Both the position numbers and the translations under genes were made by a program. From contig NZ_CP126158.1 in assembly GCF_030127145.1 (NCBI RefSeq), positions 2,046,001 to 2,110,000 on the forward strand: a DNA stretch of 64,000 bases. Direction: 5' to 3'. Of the stretch, positions 28,078 through 36,837 are shown piece after piece; positions within the stretch are counted from its first letter, which is position 1; each line of letters opens with the position of its first letter. Under the pieces are notes generated by a model. That model saw nothing but the letters and a program-made list of their open reading frames with translations, was not told the origin of the DNA and made no database searches. The stretch comes from Halobaculum halobium (GTDB taxonomy: Archaea > Halobacteriota > Halobacteria > Halobacteriales > Haloferacaceae).

Positions 28078-29604
28078 ATGCCGGAAGAGCAGTCTGGTTC
28101 GTTCTCACGAATCCTATCTGGCTCGGCTGTTATCTTTCTGGGCGCTATTCTCCACAAATTCATCGCGTTCGGTGGGAGTGTATTCAACGCGCAGTTACTG
28201 GGACCGTCGGGGTACGGTGTCATCGTCGTTGCGCTGTCGGTCTATTTCATCCTCTGTGATATCCTCTCGCTGGGGTTGAACTCCGGCGTCGCACGAAACT
28301 ACTCCCAGTCGGACCCTTCGGCCGTACGACGCGGTGTACTGACGACAGCGTACCAACTCGCAACGATTACTGCCGTTGTCGGTGCTATCGCTGTTTTCGT
28401 TGCTGCAGGTCCTGTTGCGGAGTATGTATTTCAGGACGAATCGATTGCGCCTGCACTCCGTATTCTCGCCGTCGCTATTCCGCTCAAGATCTTTCTGAAT
28501 CTCATAAACGGAACACTTCAAGGCGTAAAGAAACCGCTCGTGAAGACTGTCGTCACGAGCATTCTCCAACCGGTCGTTCGCATCTCGCTCATCGTCTCGT
28601 TGGTCCTCCTCGGGTATGGGGCAATCGGTGTCGCAGGTGCCTACCTCGGTGCGACCGCTGTCACTGCAGTCGTCTCCCTGTACTACGTACGCAAACATAC
28701 AGAACTATTCGAATTCGGCACCGATGCGGTTCCGGTCCACCGGTCGCTGCTTCGGTTTTCGGTGCCACTGGTGGGGTCGTCTATTATCCTTAAGTTCATG
28801 AATAATCTCGACACGATCCTGATCGGCACCTTCGCCACGTCTGCAGACGCCGGCGGGTACAACGTCGCTTTTGTCCTCGGGCAAACGACACTCTTGTTCA
28901 TCGAGTCGATCGCGTTTATGTATCTCCCAGAAGTGTCGGACCTGTACAAGGAGGGGGCCCTCGAGCAGGTAAGCGACATCTATCGAACAGTTACCAAGTG
29001 GGTCGTCTTCCTTTCTGCCCCGTTTGTCTTGACGGCACTTGCCTTCCCGAACTACGTTTTAACGTTCATTTATTCCGCCAACTACGGGTACGCGACGACC
29101 GCCTTCGTAATCTTGGTTGTCGGGTTCTCTTCACACATCCTGAACGGTCCGAACCGTGGAACGCTCGTTGCCTTCGGGAAGACCAGACGGTTGTTGGGGT
29201 TCGATTTGGGCACTCTCGCTGCGAACTTCGCACTGAATGTCGTACTGATTCCCCGCTTCGGAATCGCTGGCGCTGCGGTTGCGACCGGGTCGTCGTATCT
29301 ACTCCGGAACGCAATGATGACGTGGTATCTCAATCGGGAGTTCCGGATCATTCCGTTCTCTCAAGCGCTCCTCTTCCCCCTGATCCCGCTGGCTATTACA
29401 GCAGTGGTTGTTCGAGGAATTGTACCGTCGCCGTCCGTCCTTTCGGTAATCATCTACACGGCGGTACTGACCATCACGCTCGCGCTGGGGTACCTCAGTA
29501 TGGGAGTCGAGGAGACTGACCTCCTCCTTGCGGAATTGCTTGAAGAACAAGGGATCGACCTCGACATTGTCCGGCGGGTCCACGAACGGGTAAACAGGCC
29601 TTGA
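28078..29604 (+). CDS. Wzx-like oligosaccharide flippase
   Basis: A 508-aa polytopic protein with about 14 hydrophobic segments. FLGAILHKFIAFGGSVFNAQ, LLGPSGYGVIVVALSVYFIL, MNNLDTILIGTFATSADAGG and the C-terminal LLEEQGIDLDIV tail match haloarchaeal polysaccharide exporters of the MVF superfamily. It is a clear paralogue of the flippase at 8261. It would move the lipid-linked glycan of the second cluster to the outside. It is divergently transcribed from the phosphodiesterase/nucleotidyltransferase operon. Confidence 0.87.
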   Translation: MPEEQSGSFSRILSGSAVIFLGAILHKFIAFGGSVFNAQLLGPSGYGVIVVALSVYFILCDILSLGLNSGVARNYSQSDPSAVRRGVLTTAYQLATITAVVGAIAVFVAAGPVAEYVFQDESIAPALRILAVAIPLKIFLNLINGTLQGVKKPLVKTVVTSILQPVVRISLIVSLVLLGYGAIGVAGAYLGATAVTAVVSLYYVRKHTELFEFGTDAVPVHRSLLRFSVPLVGSSIILKFMNNLDTILIGTFATSADAGGYNVAFVLGQTTLLFIESIAFMYLPEVSDLYKEGALEQVSDIYRTVTKWVVFLSAPFVLTALAFPNYVLTFIYSANYGYATTAFVILVVGFSSHILNGPNRGTLVAFGKTRRLLGFDLGTLAANFALNVVLIPRFGIAGAAVATGSSYLLRNAMMTWYLNREFRIIPFSQALLFPLIPLAITAVVVRGIVPSPSVLSVIIYTAVLTITLALGYLSMGVEETDLLLAELLEEQGIDLDIVRRVHERVNRP

Positions 29605-29649
29605 ACACCGAACCATCCGGGAGCTTTTCGGGTCGGTGCGCCGCACTGC

Positions 29650-30183
29650 TTATAAGAGAAGTTCACGGAGCAGCCACGGTCCGTACTGCGGATATCGGGC
29701 GGCAAGGTACGCGGAGTTCCGAAGAGTCGCCCAACGCCCTTGTCCCGGTGACTCATGTTCCTCGTGATGTACGGCACAGCGGGGAAGTTCGTTGAGCGTC
29801 TTGCCACGTGAGAGCGCGTTCAGGCAGAACTCCGTGTCTTCCATGTGATTGAGACGCTCGTCGAATCCTCCGAGCTCCTCGAAGTCCACACGGTGTACGA
29901 TCATGAACCGAGTGAGGAGGAGACCGAAATCGAAGTCCTCCAGGCCTAAGATTGTCCCCGTCTCGGTCGCTTCGACCTGTTTCCATAGGAAGGACTCGTC
30001 GAAAGACACATCGTCGTCACAAAACACGAGGACATCTCCGCTCGTCCGACGAGCACCCTCATTTCGCGCTTCCGATCGGTTCCCCTCCTGAACGACTGCC
30101 GTCTCTACCCCCGCCGGAACGGAATCCAATGTCCAAGGGTCCCCGTCGAGTGTGGGAATGACGATGCTAATCGAGTCGCTCAT
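29650..30183 (-). CDS. GT2 family glycosyltransferase (short)
   Basis: 177 aa from the ATG at 30183 (MSDSISIVIPTLDGD); the longer frame runs through the upstream gene and is rejected. It has SEARNEGARRTSGDVLVFCD followed by DDVSFDESF, the GT2 DXD metal site, and GGFDERLNHMEDTEFCLNAL, the acceptor-side (E/D)D motif. It is shorter than typical GT2 proteins (about 250-300), as the loop after the nucleotide-binding core is trimmed, but it ends naturally. It overlaps the GT4 gene upstream by 17 bp and is third in a three-glycosyltransferase minus operon. Confidence 0.8.
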   Translation of the reverse strand: MSDSISIVIPTLDGDPWTLDSVPAGVETAVVQEGNRSEARNEGARRTSGDVLVFCDDDVSFDESFLWKQVEATETGTILGLEDFDFGLLLTRFMIVHRVDFEELGGFDERLNHMEDTEFCLNALSRGKTLNELPRCAVHHEEHESPGQGRWATLRNSAYLAARYPQYGPWLLRELLL

Positions 30184-31279
30184 ATATTTCCTCCAGTCGA
30201 GCCGTCTGTGCGTCCCAGCTAAACTGGGACGCCGTCTCTCGAGCGTTCCTCCCGAGTCGTTCCCGAAGCGAGGCGTCATCGGCGAGTCGGCGTAACGCCG
30301 CTGCGAGGCCATCGACATCGCCGGGAGGAACAAGGAGTCCGTTTTTTCCGTCGACGAGATACTCCTCGATCGCGTCTATGCGGGTAGACACCACAGGTGT
30401 TCCACAAGCCATCGCCTCGATGTTTACCATCCCGAAGCTTTCGTGATGTGATGGAAGGCAGAACACGTCCGCAGCAGTGTAGTAGTGCGCGACCTCTCCG
30501 TGATCGACTGCTCCGGTGAACACTACGTTGTCCTCGATATCGAGATCTCGAACCGCTGCTTGAAGATCGTCCGCCAGCGTCCCATCACCGACGAGATAGA
30601 GTCTAGTTCGGTCGCCAAGACGCGCCTGTGCATTCAATAACTCGAACAGTCCCTTCCCCTCGTCAAGTCGTCCAACGTACAGAACAGCCACAAGCTCCTC
30701 GTCGAACACCGGATCGGCAGAAGGAGAAAACATCGTAAGATCAACTCCCGGGTAGACAACGTCCTGCACTTGGATATCCAACCACTTTTTCACCCGGGAA
30801 GCCGTCGCACGACTGTTCGCGAGATAGGCGTTCGGGTGGCCAAGTCGTGCCATCGCCTTCCAGCGAACGGAAGGCTGTTTAATACCAGGGAACCGGAACA
30901 CCATCGGTACAGGTGAGACCCGGCTGACTAGGATGTTATCTAGGTAATAATGTGTCGAGACGATATCTACCTGCTTATCCATCTCCTCGAAGATCCCTCT
31001 GCGCCGGGCATTCCGGAACATCGTTAGCGACTCAACTTCCGCGGGAATGACCGGCGTTGCTCCTGTGATTGCTCTGTTGGTCGCAGACTCTTTGCTTATT
31101 AGAGGTATCTGTTCTATCCGTACGTCGAGATTGAGAACTTCCTCAATGATCTCTCCTTCACCACAATAAAAAACAATCTCGTGGTCGGACTGGAGCTGCT
31201 TTGCGATCTGGCGGATGAATGTCTCTGTCCCACCCGATCGCGCGAAGCCAACTCGTGGATTATAGAATCCAATCCTCAT
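30167..31279 (-). CDS. GT4 family glycosyltransferase
   Basis: A 370-aa GT-B protein. It begins MRIGFYNPRVGFARSGGTET (glycine-rich acceptor loop) and has VAVLYVGRLDEGKGLFELL, LYLVGDGTLADDLQ, AADVFCLPSHHESFGMVNIE and CGTPVVSTRIDAIEEYLVDG. The EX7E motif is in ESFGMVNIE. Length agrees with the family. Its ATG overlaps the stop of the upstream GT4 gene by 4 bp. It adds one sugar in the second glycan cluster; the specificity cannot be read from sequence. Confidence 0.87.
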   Translation of the reverse strand: MRIGFYNPRVGFARSGGTETFIRQIAKQLQSDHEIVFYCGEGEIIEEVLNLDVRIEQIPLISKESATNRAITGATPVIPAEVESLTMFRNARRRGIFEEMDKQVDIVSTHYYLDNILVSRVSPVPMVFRFPGIKQPSVRWKAMARLGHPNAYLANSRATASRVKKWLDIQVQDVVYPGVDLTMFSPSADPVFDEELVAVLYVGRLDEGKGLFELLNAQARLGDRTRLYLVGDGTLADDLQAAVRDLDIEDNVVFTGAVDHGEVAHYYTAADVFCLPSHHESFGMVNIEAMACGTPVVSTRIDAIEEYLVDGKNGLLVPPGDVDGLAAALRRLADDASLRERLGRNARETASQFSWDAQTARLEEIYERLD

Positions 31280-32442
31280 TTGATATTTCCACCGGTACTG
31301 TTGACGGTATGCTCAAACGCTTCTTCAAGCAGTTCTTCGAGCTTGTGCTGAAATGTTTCGGTTGAGAATTCATCGACGTTCATTCCGTCCGTGCCCGGCC
31401 TCTCGGAACGCATCCGGTCTATCGCATCCCGGATCCCGTCAGTGGTTCCGTCATGGAGGTAGCCGTTTTCGCCGGATCGAACGTACACACCGGGAAAGCC
31501 TTCGTCCCGAGCGAGTACGGGTTTTCCGCTCGCGTTCGCTTCGATCGGAACGATACCGAAGTCCTCGTTTCTCCCATTGAATACAACGGCTGTACATCCT
31601 GCGAGAAGTTCGATCTTTTCATTCTCACTCACGAATCCTTTATAATCGATGTTTTCAGCCCCTCTGATGCGATCGATCGTAGCCTCGGCGATATCTCCGC
31701 GGCCGCCAGCCATTACGAGGTGTTCATCGAGTTTCTCGAAGGCATCGATAACCGCCGGGACGCCTTTCTCCTCGTCAAGTCGCCCTAAATGTAAATAATA
31801 CCCCTGATCGCCCTCGTCCTGATACTGATTGAGGTCGAGTGGCGGATAAAGGACGGTACTGTCCCGTTTGTAGTACTTCCAGAGCCGCCGTTTGATGACT
31901 GGGCTGTTGACGAAATACTGGTCGACGCGTGGGTCGAGAGTTTGGTCTCTCATCCGCAGATACCGCACAAGCGGACGAGCGAGCATACCGAGCATCGAGT
32001 CTTTTCGATCATGATAAAGGTCATAAAACCACCGCGGGGGAGAATGACAGTAGTTGACATGGAGCGTGTCATCGGGCGTGATGACTGCCCGGGTCGTTGA
32101 ACCTGATGTCACGAGGATATCAGGGTCACCCACGGTCCTCCAATCGACATCTTCCCACTGCGCGTATTCGAAAACACGACCGGCGCTCTGCTGGAGCCGC
32201 CGAATCTGTGGATAATCAAGAGACGACGTTACGTCTACGAACTTAATATCGCCGTACGGATTCGGCTCTTTCGGGTTCGGATCCCCGAGCGTATGAACCA
32301 CACTGACATCGAGGGCCTCAGCGAGTTTCGTGACGAGATACTCCGCGCCTCCCCAAGCATCCACATGCCAGTGAGCGACAGCGATGTCGAGGCTGTCGAG
32401 ATCTCCCTCTTGGCTCTTACTTGAACCAGAGGTCGACTGCAT
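31276..32442 (-). CDS. GT4 family glycosyltransferase
   Basis: A 388-aa GT-B protein. After a ~20-residue polar lead it has IAVAHWHVDAWGGAEYLVTK, HVNYCHSPPRWFYDLYHD, YYLHLGRLDEEKGVPAVIDA and NGRNEDFGIVPIEANASGKP, and ends with SGENGYLHDG. The HSPPRWFYDLY stretch is characteristic of GT4 proteins related to mannosyltransferases WbaZ/AglE-type. It leads the minus operon 32442-29650. A possible GAATATATATTC palindrome at 32699-32710 belongs to the divergent promoter region between it and the methyltransferase. Confidence 0.86.
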   Translation of the reverse strand: MQSTSGSSKSQEGDLDSLDIAVAHWHVDAWGGAEYLVTKLAEALDVSVVHTLGDPNPKEPNPYGDIKFVDVTSSLDYPQIRRLQQSAGRVFEYAQWEDVDWRTVGDPDILVTSGSTTRAVITPDDTLHVNYCHSPPRWFYDLYHDRKDSMLGMLARPLVRYLRMRDQTLDPRVDQYFVNSPVIKRRLWKYYKRDSTVLYPPLDLNQYQDEGDQGYYLHLGRLDEEKGVPAVIDAFEKLDEHLVMAGGRGDIAEATIDRIRGAENIDYKGFVSENEKIELLAGCTAVVFNGRNEDFGIVPIEANASGKPVLARDEGFPGVYVRSGENGYLHDGTTDGIRDAIDRMRSERPGTDGMNVDEFSTETFQHKLEELLEEAFEHTVNSTGGNIK

Positions 32443-32728
32443 GGGATGTAAACTTCTGAGTGAAGAGAAAAGTATGTCGTTCCGTCGTCTCCTTTCCGAG
32501 CACAGACTTGATTATGAGCGAGATTGTAACCCCTACAGACCACCTCGAAGTGAGCTGGTCCGTGAGTGTTGGGGCCCTAGCCAAATGGGTAGACCGGCTA
32601 TCGTTCACGATGATTATGATGGGAGGTATATGATTGGAAAGAGTCGGTTCGTACAGTCGGTGGGCTGAGGAAACACCTCGTGTTACAAAATACGAAAAGA
32701 ATATATATTCTGATTTGACTTTTAATGT

Positions 32729-33343
32729 GTGGTTAGATCTGATAAAATCGAGTACATAAGCAGGATCTGCGCAGGAAAAAACGTGCTTCATCTTGGGTGC
32801 GTTGGAAACGAACAAACAGTTGGTGCAGATCGGTGGCTTCATGCAAAGTTGCACGAGGTCAGCGAAAACTGCGTAGGAATGGACATTGATGAATCAGGTG
32901 TCGAAGAGATGAACGAACAGGGATATCATGCTGTCGTTGATGATGCCCAGAACTTTCACGTTGATGATCAATTTGATGTGATTGTAGCAGGTGAAATAAT
33001 TGAACATCTCGCAAATCCCGGAGGGATGTTCGAATCAGCGAGGAGAACTCTTTCCGAAGGTGGTACATTCATAATTACAACGCCGAACCCCTTCGCGTTA
33101 ATACGGTTTATTAAGTACATTTCCCCGATTCATGAGTTCAGTGTATTTGAAGAACACGTTTCTTGGTTCGATAGAATTACACTCAGCCAATTTGCTTCAC
33201 GGTATGGATTCGTTGAAAGTGACCACTATTACGCAAAAGCTGATACTTTTGGACTGACACAAATTCTCCATGATATAGGATTTGAAAAGTTTGAAGACGA
33301 CTTCATTGGAGTATATCGTTTAAATAAAAAACCAGGAAAATGA
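32729..33343 (+). CDS. Class I SAM-dependent methyltransferase
   Basis: A 204-aa protein starting at GTG (no in-frame ATG is near). It has NVLHLGCVGNEQ (motif I), CVGMDIDESGVEEMNEQGYH, FDVIVAGEIIEHLANPGGMF (post-I/motif II) and GGTFIITTPNPFALIRFIKY. This is the Methyltransf_11/UbiG-type fold, often found in glycan clusters where it methylates a terminal sugar. The GC content is lower than its neighbours (about 42%), suggesting acquisition. A strong TATA-like ATATATATT precedes it at about 32701, so the message is nearly leaderless. Confidence 0.82.
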   Translation: MVRSDKIEYISRICAGKNVLHLGCVGNEQTVGADRWLHAKLHEVSENCVGMDIDESGVEEMNEQGYHAVVDDAQNFHVDDQFDVIVAGEIIEHLANPGGMFESARRTLSEGGTFIITTPNPFALIRFIKYISPIHEFSVFEEHVSWFDRITLSQFASRYGFVESDHYYAKADTFGLTQILHDIGFEKFEDDFIGVYRLNKKPGK

Positions 33344-33553
33344 CTATTCTTCCTTACTAATATTGATAGATTATTGAGGCGGGACGGAACAACAAACGCT
33401 GAAGTTGGAGCTTTGCCGACTGGGTCTATTCCAGACGTTACGAACTGATTCAACGGGGGGTTCACAACCAATTTCGCACCGGGCTGAAGCATCAGAGTCA
33501 TATTGGGAAGTCACTTGTTAACAATAGTACCAACACATTCATATCGAATCAGA

Positions 33554-33574
33554 GTTACTCACAACTTGAGTAAC
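33554..33574. promoter_or_regulatory. TrmB-type operator palindrome, copy 2
   Basis: The inverted repeat GTTACTCA-N5-TGAGTAAC (spacer CAACT) lies 2 bases before the ATG of the sulfoquinovose-synthase-like gene. It fits TACT-N8-GAGTA, the known site type of Halobacterium TrmB. A TATA-like TTCATATC starts about 15 bases upstream, so a bound regulator would cover the transcription start and act as a repressor. Confidence 0.75.
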
Positions 33575-33576
33575 CA

Positions 33577-34791
33577 ATGACGATCCTCGTCACGGGCGCC
33601 GACGGCTACCTCGGTTGGCCCACGTCGCTGCGCATCGCCTCGCGAACCGATGACCGCGTCGTCCTCGTCGACAACTTCGGCCGGCGTGAGTGGGTCTCGG
33701 AAGTTGGCTCGGTCTCTGCGACGCCCGTCGCGGACATCGAGACACGCCTCAAGGCCGCGGAAGAAGTCCACGGTCTCACGAACCTCTCGTTCGTCGAGGG
33801 TGACCTCACTGACCGGTCGTTCGTCGACGAACTCCTCCAAGTACACGAGCCCGAGACGATCGTCCACACGGCCGCTCAGCCGAGCGCCCCCTACTCGCAG
33901 ATCAACGGCGAGCGCGCCAACTACACCCAGCACAACAACATGCAGTCTACGCGGAACCTCGCGTGGGGGCTCCACGAGAACGACCTTTCGGACACGCACC
34001 TGATCGAGACGACCACCACGGGCGTCTACGGTGCCCCCGAGTTCCCCATCCCCGAGGGTGGTGCGACAATGGAGAACCAAGGCGACCGCGACGACGTACC
34101 CTTCCCCGCGATGGCGGGCAGCTGGTACCACCTCACCAAGTCCCACGACGCGGCGAACCTCCGTCTCGCGAACAAGCAGTTCGACATCCCCGTCTCGGAC
34201 GTGCGCACCGCGATCACCTACGGTGCTGCCACCGAGGAGACCGCGGCCGACGAGCGCCTCGCGACGCGCTTCGACTTCGACTACTACTTCGGCGTCGTCG
34301 CTCACCGCTTCGCCGCGCAGGCGATCGCCGGGTATCCAATCACGGTGTACGGCAAGGGCGAACAGCGCAAGCCGTTCATCTCCCTTGAAGACGCTGTTGA
34401 GGGACTCGCCCGGCTCGCGCTGAACGATGTCGACGACCGACCGGATGACCACGTCGTTTACAATCAGGTCACGCGCCCGATCTCCATCGTCGAGATGGGG
34501 ACGACGATCGCGGATGTTGCGAACGAATTCGGCTTCGATACCGCGGTCGAGCACTTCGAGAACCCGCGTGATGAGGATGAGACCCACCAGATGGAGATCG
34601 AGAACGACCGCTACATGGACCTGATCGGTGACCAGCAGGTCACCTTCGAGGAGGGTATCCGCGGCGTCTTCGAGCGGCTGGCCGACCACGCCGACCGCAT
34701 CGGTGCCTACGAGGACCGGTTCCTCCCCGGTGTTCTCGAGGATCGACATGACGACGACAAGAAGGAGGCACCCGCGGCCGCAGACGACTAA
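33577..34791 (+). CDS. agl3: UDP-sulfoquinovose synthase-type NAD-dependent epimerase (SQD1/Agl3 family)
   Basis: A 404-aa extended short-chain dehydrogenase. It shows the complete SQD1 pattern: VTGADGYLGWPTSLRIASRT, DNFGRREWVSEVGS, IVHTAAQPSAPYSQING, RANYTQHNNMQSTRNLAWGL, ETTTTGVYGAPEFPIPEGG, the catalytic YHLTK with MAGSWYHLTKSHDAANLRLA, and YGKGEQRKPFISLEDAV. By family it converts UDP-glucose and sulfite to UDP-sulfoquinovose, used for sulfolipid or, in Sulfolobus (Agl3) and Haloferax-type N-glycans, for S-layer glycosylation. It is preceded immediately by a TrmB-type operator and followed by two further epimerases 29 and 67 bp apart. The acidic C-terminal extension after residue 375 is a halophilic adaptation. 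Substrate is inferred from the family. Confidence 0.85.
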   Translation: MTILVTGADGYLGWPTSLRIASRTDDRVVLVDNFGRREWVSEVGSVSATPVADIETRLKAAEEVHGLTNLSFVEGDLTDRSFVDELLQVHEPETIVHTAAQPSAPYSQINGERANYTQHNNMQSTRNLAWGLHENDLSDTHLIETTTTGVYGAPEFPIPEGGATMENQGDRDDVPFPAMAGSWYHLTKSHDAANLRLANKQFDIPVSDVRTAITYGAATEETAADERLATRFDFDYYFGVVAHRFAAQAIAGYPITVYGKGEQRKPFISLEDAVEGLARLALNDVDDRPDDHVVYNQVTRPISIVEMGTTIADVANEFGFDTAVEHFENPRDEDETHQMEIENDRYMDLIGDQQVTFEEGIRGVFERLADHADRIGAYEDRFLPGVLEDRHDDDKKEAPAAADD

Positions 34792-34820
34792 GCGACTCCA
34801 CCCCTCCCACTACCTCACGC

Positions 34821-35780
34821 ATGCACGTTCTCGTTACCGGCGGCTGTGGCTACATCGGCAGCGCGCTCGTTCCGATCCTTCGGGACGACGAGCGGGTCGA
34901 CCGGATCACTATCTTGGACAACCTCTCGATGTCCTCACCGCGTAACCTCATGGGGAGCGGCCTCGGGAGTGACGACAGCCTGCGCTTCCGTCGCGGCGAC
35001 ATCACCGAGTACGGCGATGTCGAGTCGGCGATGCGCGGGTGTGATACCGTCATCCATCTCGCGGCGATCACCGGCGCCGACAGCACACACGACAGACGCG
35101 AGGAGACGTTCCACGTGAACTACGACGCGACGCGGAACGTCCTCCGAGCCGCAGGAAAGCTCGACGTCTCGAACGTCGTGTTCGCCTCCTCGTGTAACAT
35201 CTACGGCCGCGCGGCCTCCCGCGACATCGACGAGACGGTTGACCCCGATCCGCTAAACCCCTACGCTGAATCGAAACACGAGGCGGAGGACCTCCTCACG
35301 AACGCGATCGACGAATACGGCTACGACGGGACCGCGCTCCGGATGAGCACGAACTACGGCTACTCGCCGGGCATGCGATTCAACCTCGTCGTCAACCACT
35401 TCGTCTTCCGTGCGATCACCGACCGGCCGCTCACGGTGTACGGCGACGGCTCGAACTGGCGCCCGTTCATTCACGTGAAGGACGCCGCTCGCGCGTACGC
35501 CCAAGCCGCACTCGAACCGGAGAACTGGCCCGAACAGGTCTACAACGTCGGGGCCAACGACAGCAACTACCGCGTCGAGGAGATCGCCGAGGCCGTCCGC
35601 GACGAACTCGACCGTGATCTCGACATCACATATCTGGAAGACGAGCACCCGGGGCCCTCGTATCACGTGAATTTCGACCGCGTCGCCGAGACGGGCTTCG
35701 AGCCCGAACACTACCTTCGAGCGGGGATAGCCGATTTGGCCAAGCGATTCCAGAACGGAACTGCAGGGGGACACCGATGA
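34821..35780 (+). CDS. NAD-dependent nucleotide-sugar epimerase/dehydratase
   Basis: A 319-aa extended SDR. It has HVLVTGGCGYIGSALVPILR (GxxGxxG), DTVIHLAAITGADSTHDRRE, FASSCNIYG, the catalytic YAESKHEAE and NWRPFIHVKDAARAYAQAAL. This resembles UDP-glucose 4-epimerases and related haloarchaeal enzymes, and specificity is open. It is part of the agl3-led operon. Its start region is the source of the chimeric fragment at 20588-20695, including the RFRRGD sequence. Confidence 0.85.
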   Translation: MHVLVTGGCGYIGSALVPILRDDERVDRITILDNLSMSSPRNLMGSGLGSDDSLRFRRGDITEYGDVESAMRGCDTVIHLAAITGADSTHDRREETFHVNYDATRNVLRAAGKLDVSNVVFASSCNIYGRAASRDIDETVDPDPLNPYAESKHEAEDLLTNAIDEYGYDGTALRMSTNYGYSPGMRFNLVVNHFVFRAITDRPLTVYGDGSNWRPFIHVKDAARAYAQAALEPENWPEQVYNVGANDSNYRVEEIAEAVRDELDRDLDITYLEDEHPGPSYHVNFDRVAETGFEPEHYLRAGIADLAKRFQNGTAGGHR

Positions 35781-35847
35781 TCGGTGCATCCCCCAATTCC
35801 GGAACTGGATCGCGAGGTATTTGCACTGACCCCGGTGGTGAACGTAC

Positions 35848-36834
35848 ATGAGCACGACAGATGACTTCCACGTCACGGTCACCGGTGCGGCAGGGTACAT
35901 CGGCAGTCGCGTCGTCAAAATTCTCCAGCGTGACCACCCGGAGTGGGAGATCACCGCCCTCGACAATTTCTATCTCGGGACTGTTCGCCAGATCGATGAC
36001 GTCGAAGTCGAACACGTGGACATCCGCGATCGCGACTACCTCGAGGACGCGCTCGCGGGCGCCGACCTCGTCATGCATCTCGCGGCGATCAGCGGCGTCG
36101 ACGACTGCGACACCAACCGTGATCTGGCGTACGACGTGAACATCACGGGCACGAACAACGTCGCGTGGTTCTGCCGCAAGACCGGTGCTGGTCTGGTCTT
36201 CCCGTTCAGCATGGCTGTCCTCGGCGACCCGGAGTCGTTTCCCATCTCCGTCGACGACCCGCGTGACCCGCTGAACTGGTACGGGCGAACGAAGGTGCTC
36301 AACGAGCGTGCCATCGAGTCCTTCGCCGACGACGCGTTCCCGGCGCACCTGTTCTTGAAGTCCAACCTCTACGGCGAACACACGATCGGCGACACCCGCG
36401 TCTCGAAGGGGACCGTGATCAACTTCTTCGCGAACCGAGCCGCCGCCGGAAACACCCTCACCGTGTATGAACCGGGGACGCAGGCGCGCAACTTCATCCA
36501 CGTGAAGGACGTGGCTCGTGCGTACGTCCACAGCGCCGAACGGCTCTGCGAGCAACTCGCCGCCGACGAGACCGGAGTCGAGAAGTACGAGATCGCTTCC
36601 CATGAGGACCCCGGCGTGATGGATGTCGCCGAACTCGTCCAACAGTACGCCGCGGAGATCCTCGACTCCGAGGTCGACATCGAGGTCGTCGAGAACCCGC
36701 GAAGTGGGGAGACGATGGTTGAGTCCTTCGAGGTGGACATCTCGGCGGCCGAGGAAACGCTCGGATGGACTCCCCAGGAGACGGTGGAGGGGTCGATTCA
36801 GGAGCTCCTCGAAGCGAAGGCACGGGGAGAGTAA
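35848..36834 (+). CDS. NAD-dependent nucleotide-sugar epimerase/dehydratase
   Basis: A 328-aa extended SDR. It has VTVTGAAGYIGSRVVKILQR, ADLVMHLAAISGVDDCDTNR, FPFSMAVLG, the catalytic YGRTKVLNERA and ARNFIHVKDVARAYVHSAER, with C-terminal ETLGWTPQETVEGSI of the dehydratase family. It probably makes a dehydrated or epimerised UDP-sugar for surface glycans. A serine in FSMAV takes the place usually held by the SDR catalytic Ser/Thr, so activity is plausible. It is last in the operon and ends 3 bp from the convergent trmB-like gene. Confidence 0.85.
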   Translation: MSTTDDFHVTVTGAAGYIGSRVVKILQRDHPEWEITALDNFYLGTVRQIDDVEVEHVDIRDRDYLEDALAGADLVMHLAAISGVDDCDTNRDLAYDVNITGTNNVAWFCRKTGAGLVFPFSMAVLGDPESFPISVDDPRDPLNWYGRTKVLNERAIESFADDAFPAHLFLKSNLYGEHTIGDTRVSKGTVINFFANRAAAGNTLTVYEPGTQARNFIHVKDVARAYVHSAERLCEQLAADETGVEKYEIASHEDPGVMDVAELVQQYAAEILDSEVDIEVVENPRSGETMVESFEVDISAAEETLGWTPQETVEGSIQELLEAKARGE

Positions 36835-36837
36835 CCC

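Noticed and set aside
32699-32710. GAATATATATTC palindrome as a regulator site
   Set aside because: It coincides with the expected TATA box of the 32729 gene, and AT-alternating promoters are palindromic by composition.
33344-33553. Possible IS or gene remnant between the methyltransferase and the operator
   Set aside because: One frame gives protein-like bits, but they are broken by stops and match no family; only the last ~30 bases, the duplicated promoter, are meaningful.
33559-34749. Long minus-strand frame of 396 codons opposite the SQD1-type gene
   Set aside because: It is the antisense shadow of a gene with complete family motifs; its product is an Arg/Val/Asp-rich sequence without domains. 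The same holds for long antisense frames at 38662-40929 and 53529-56483.
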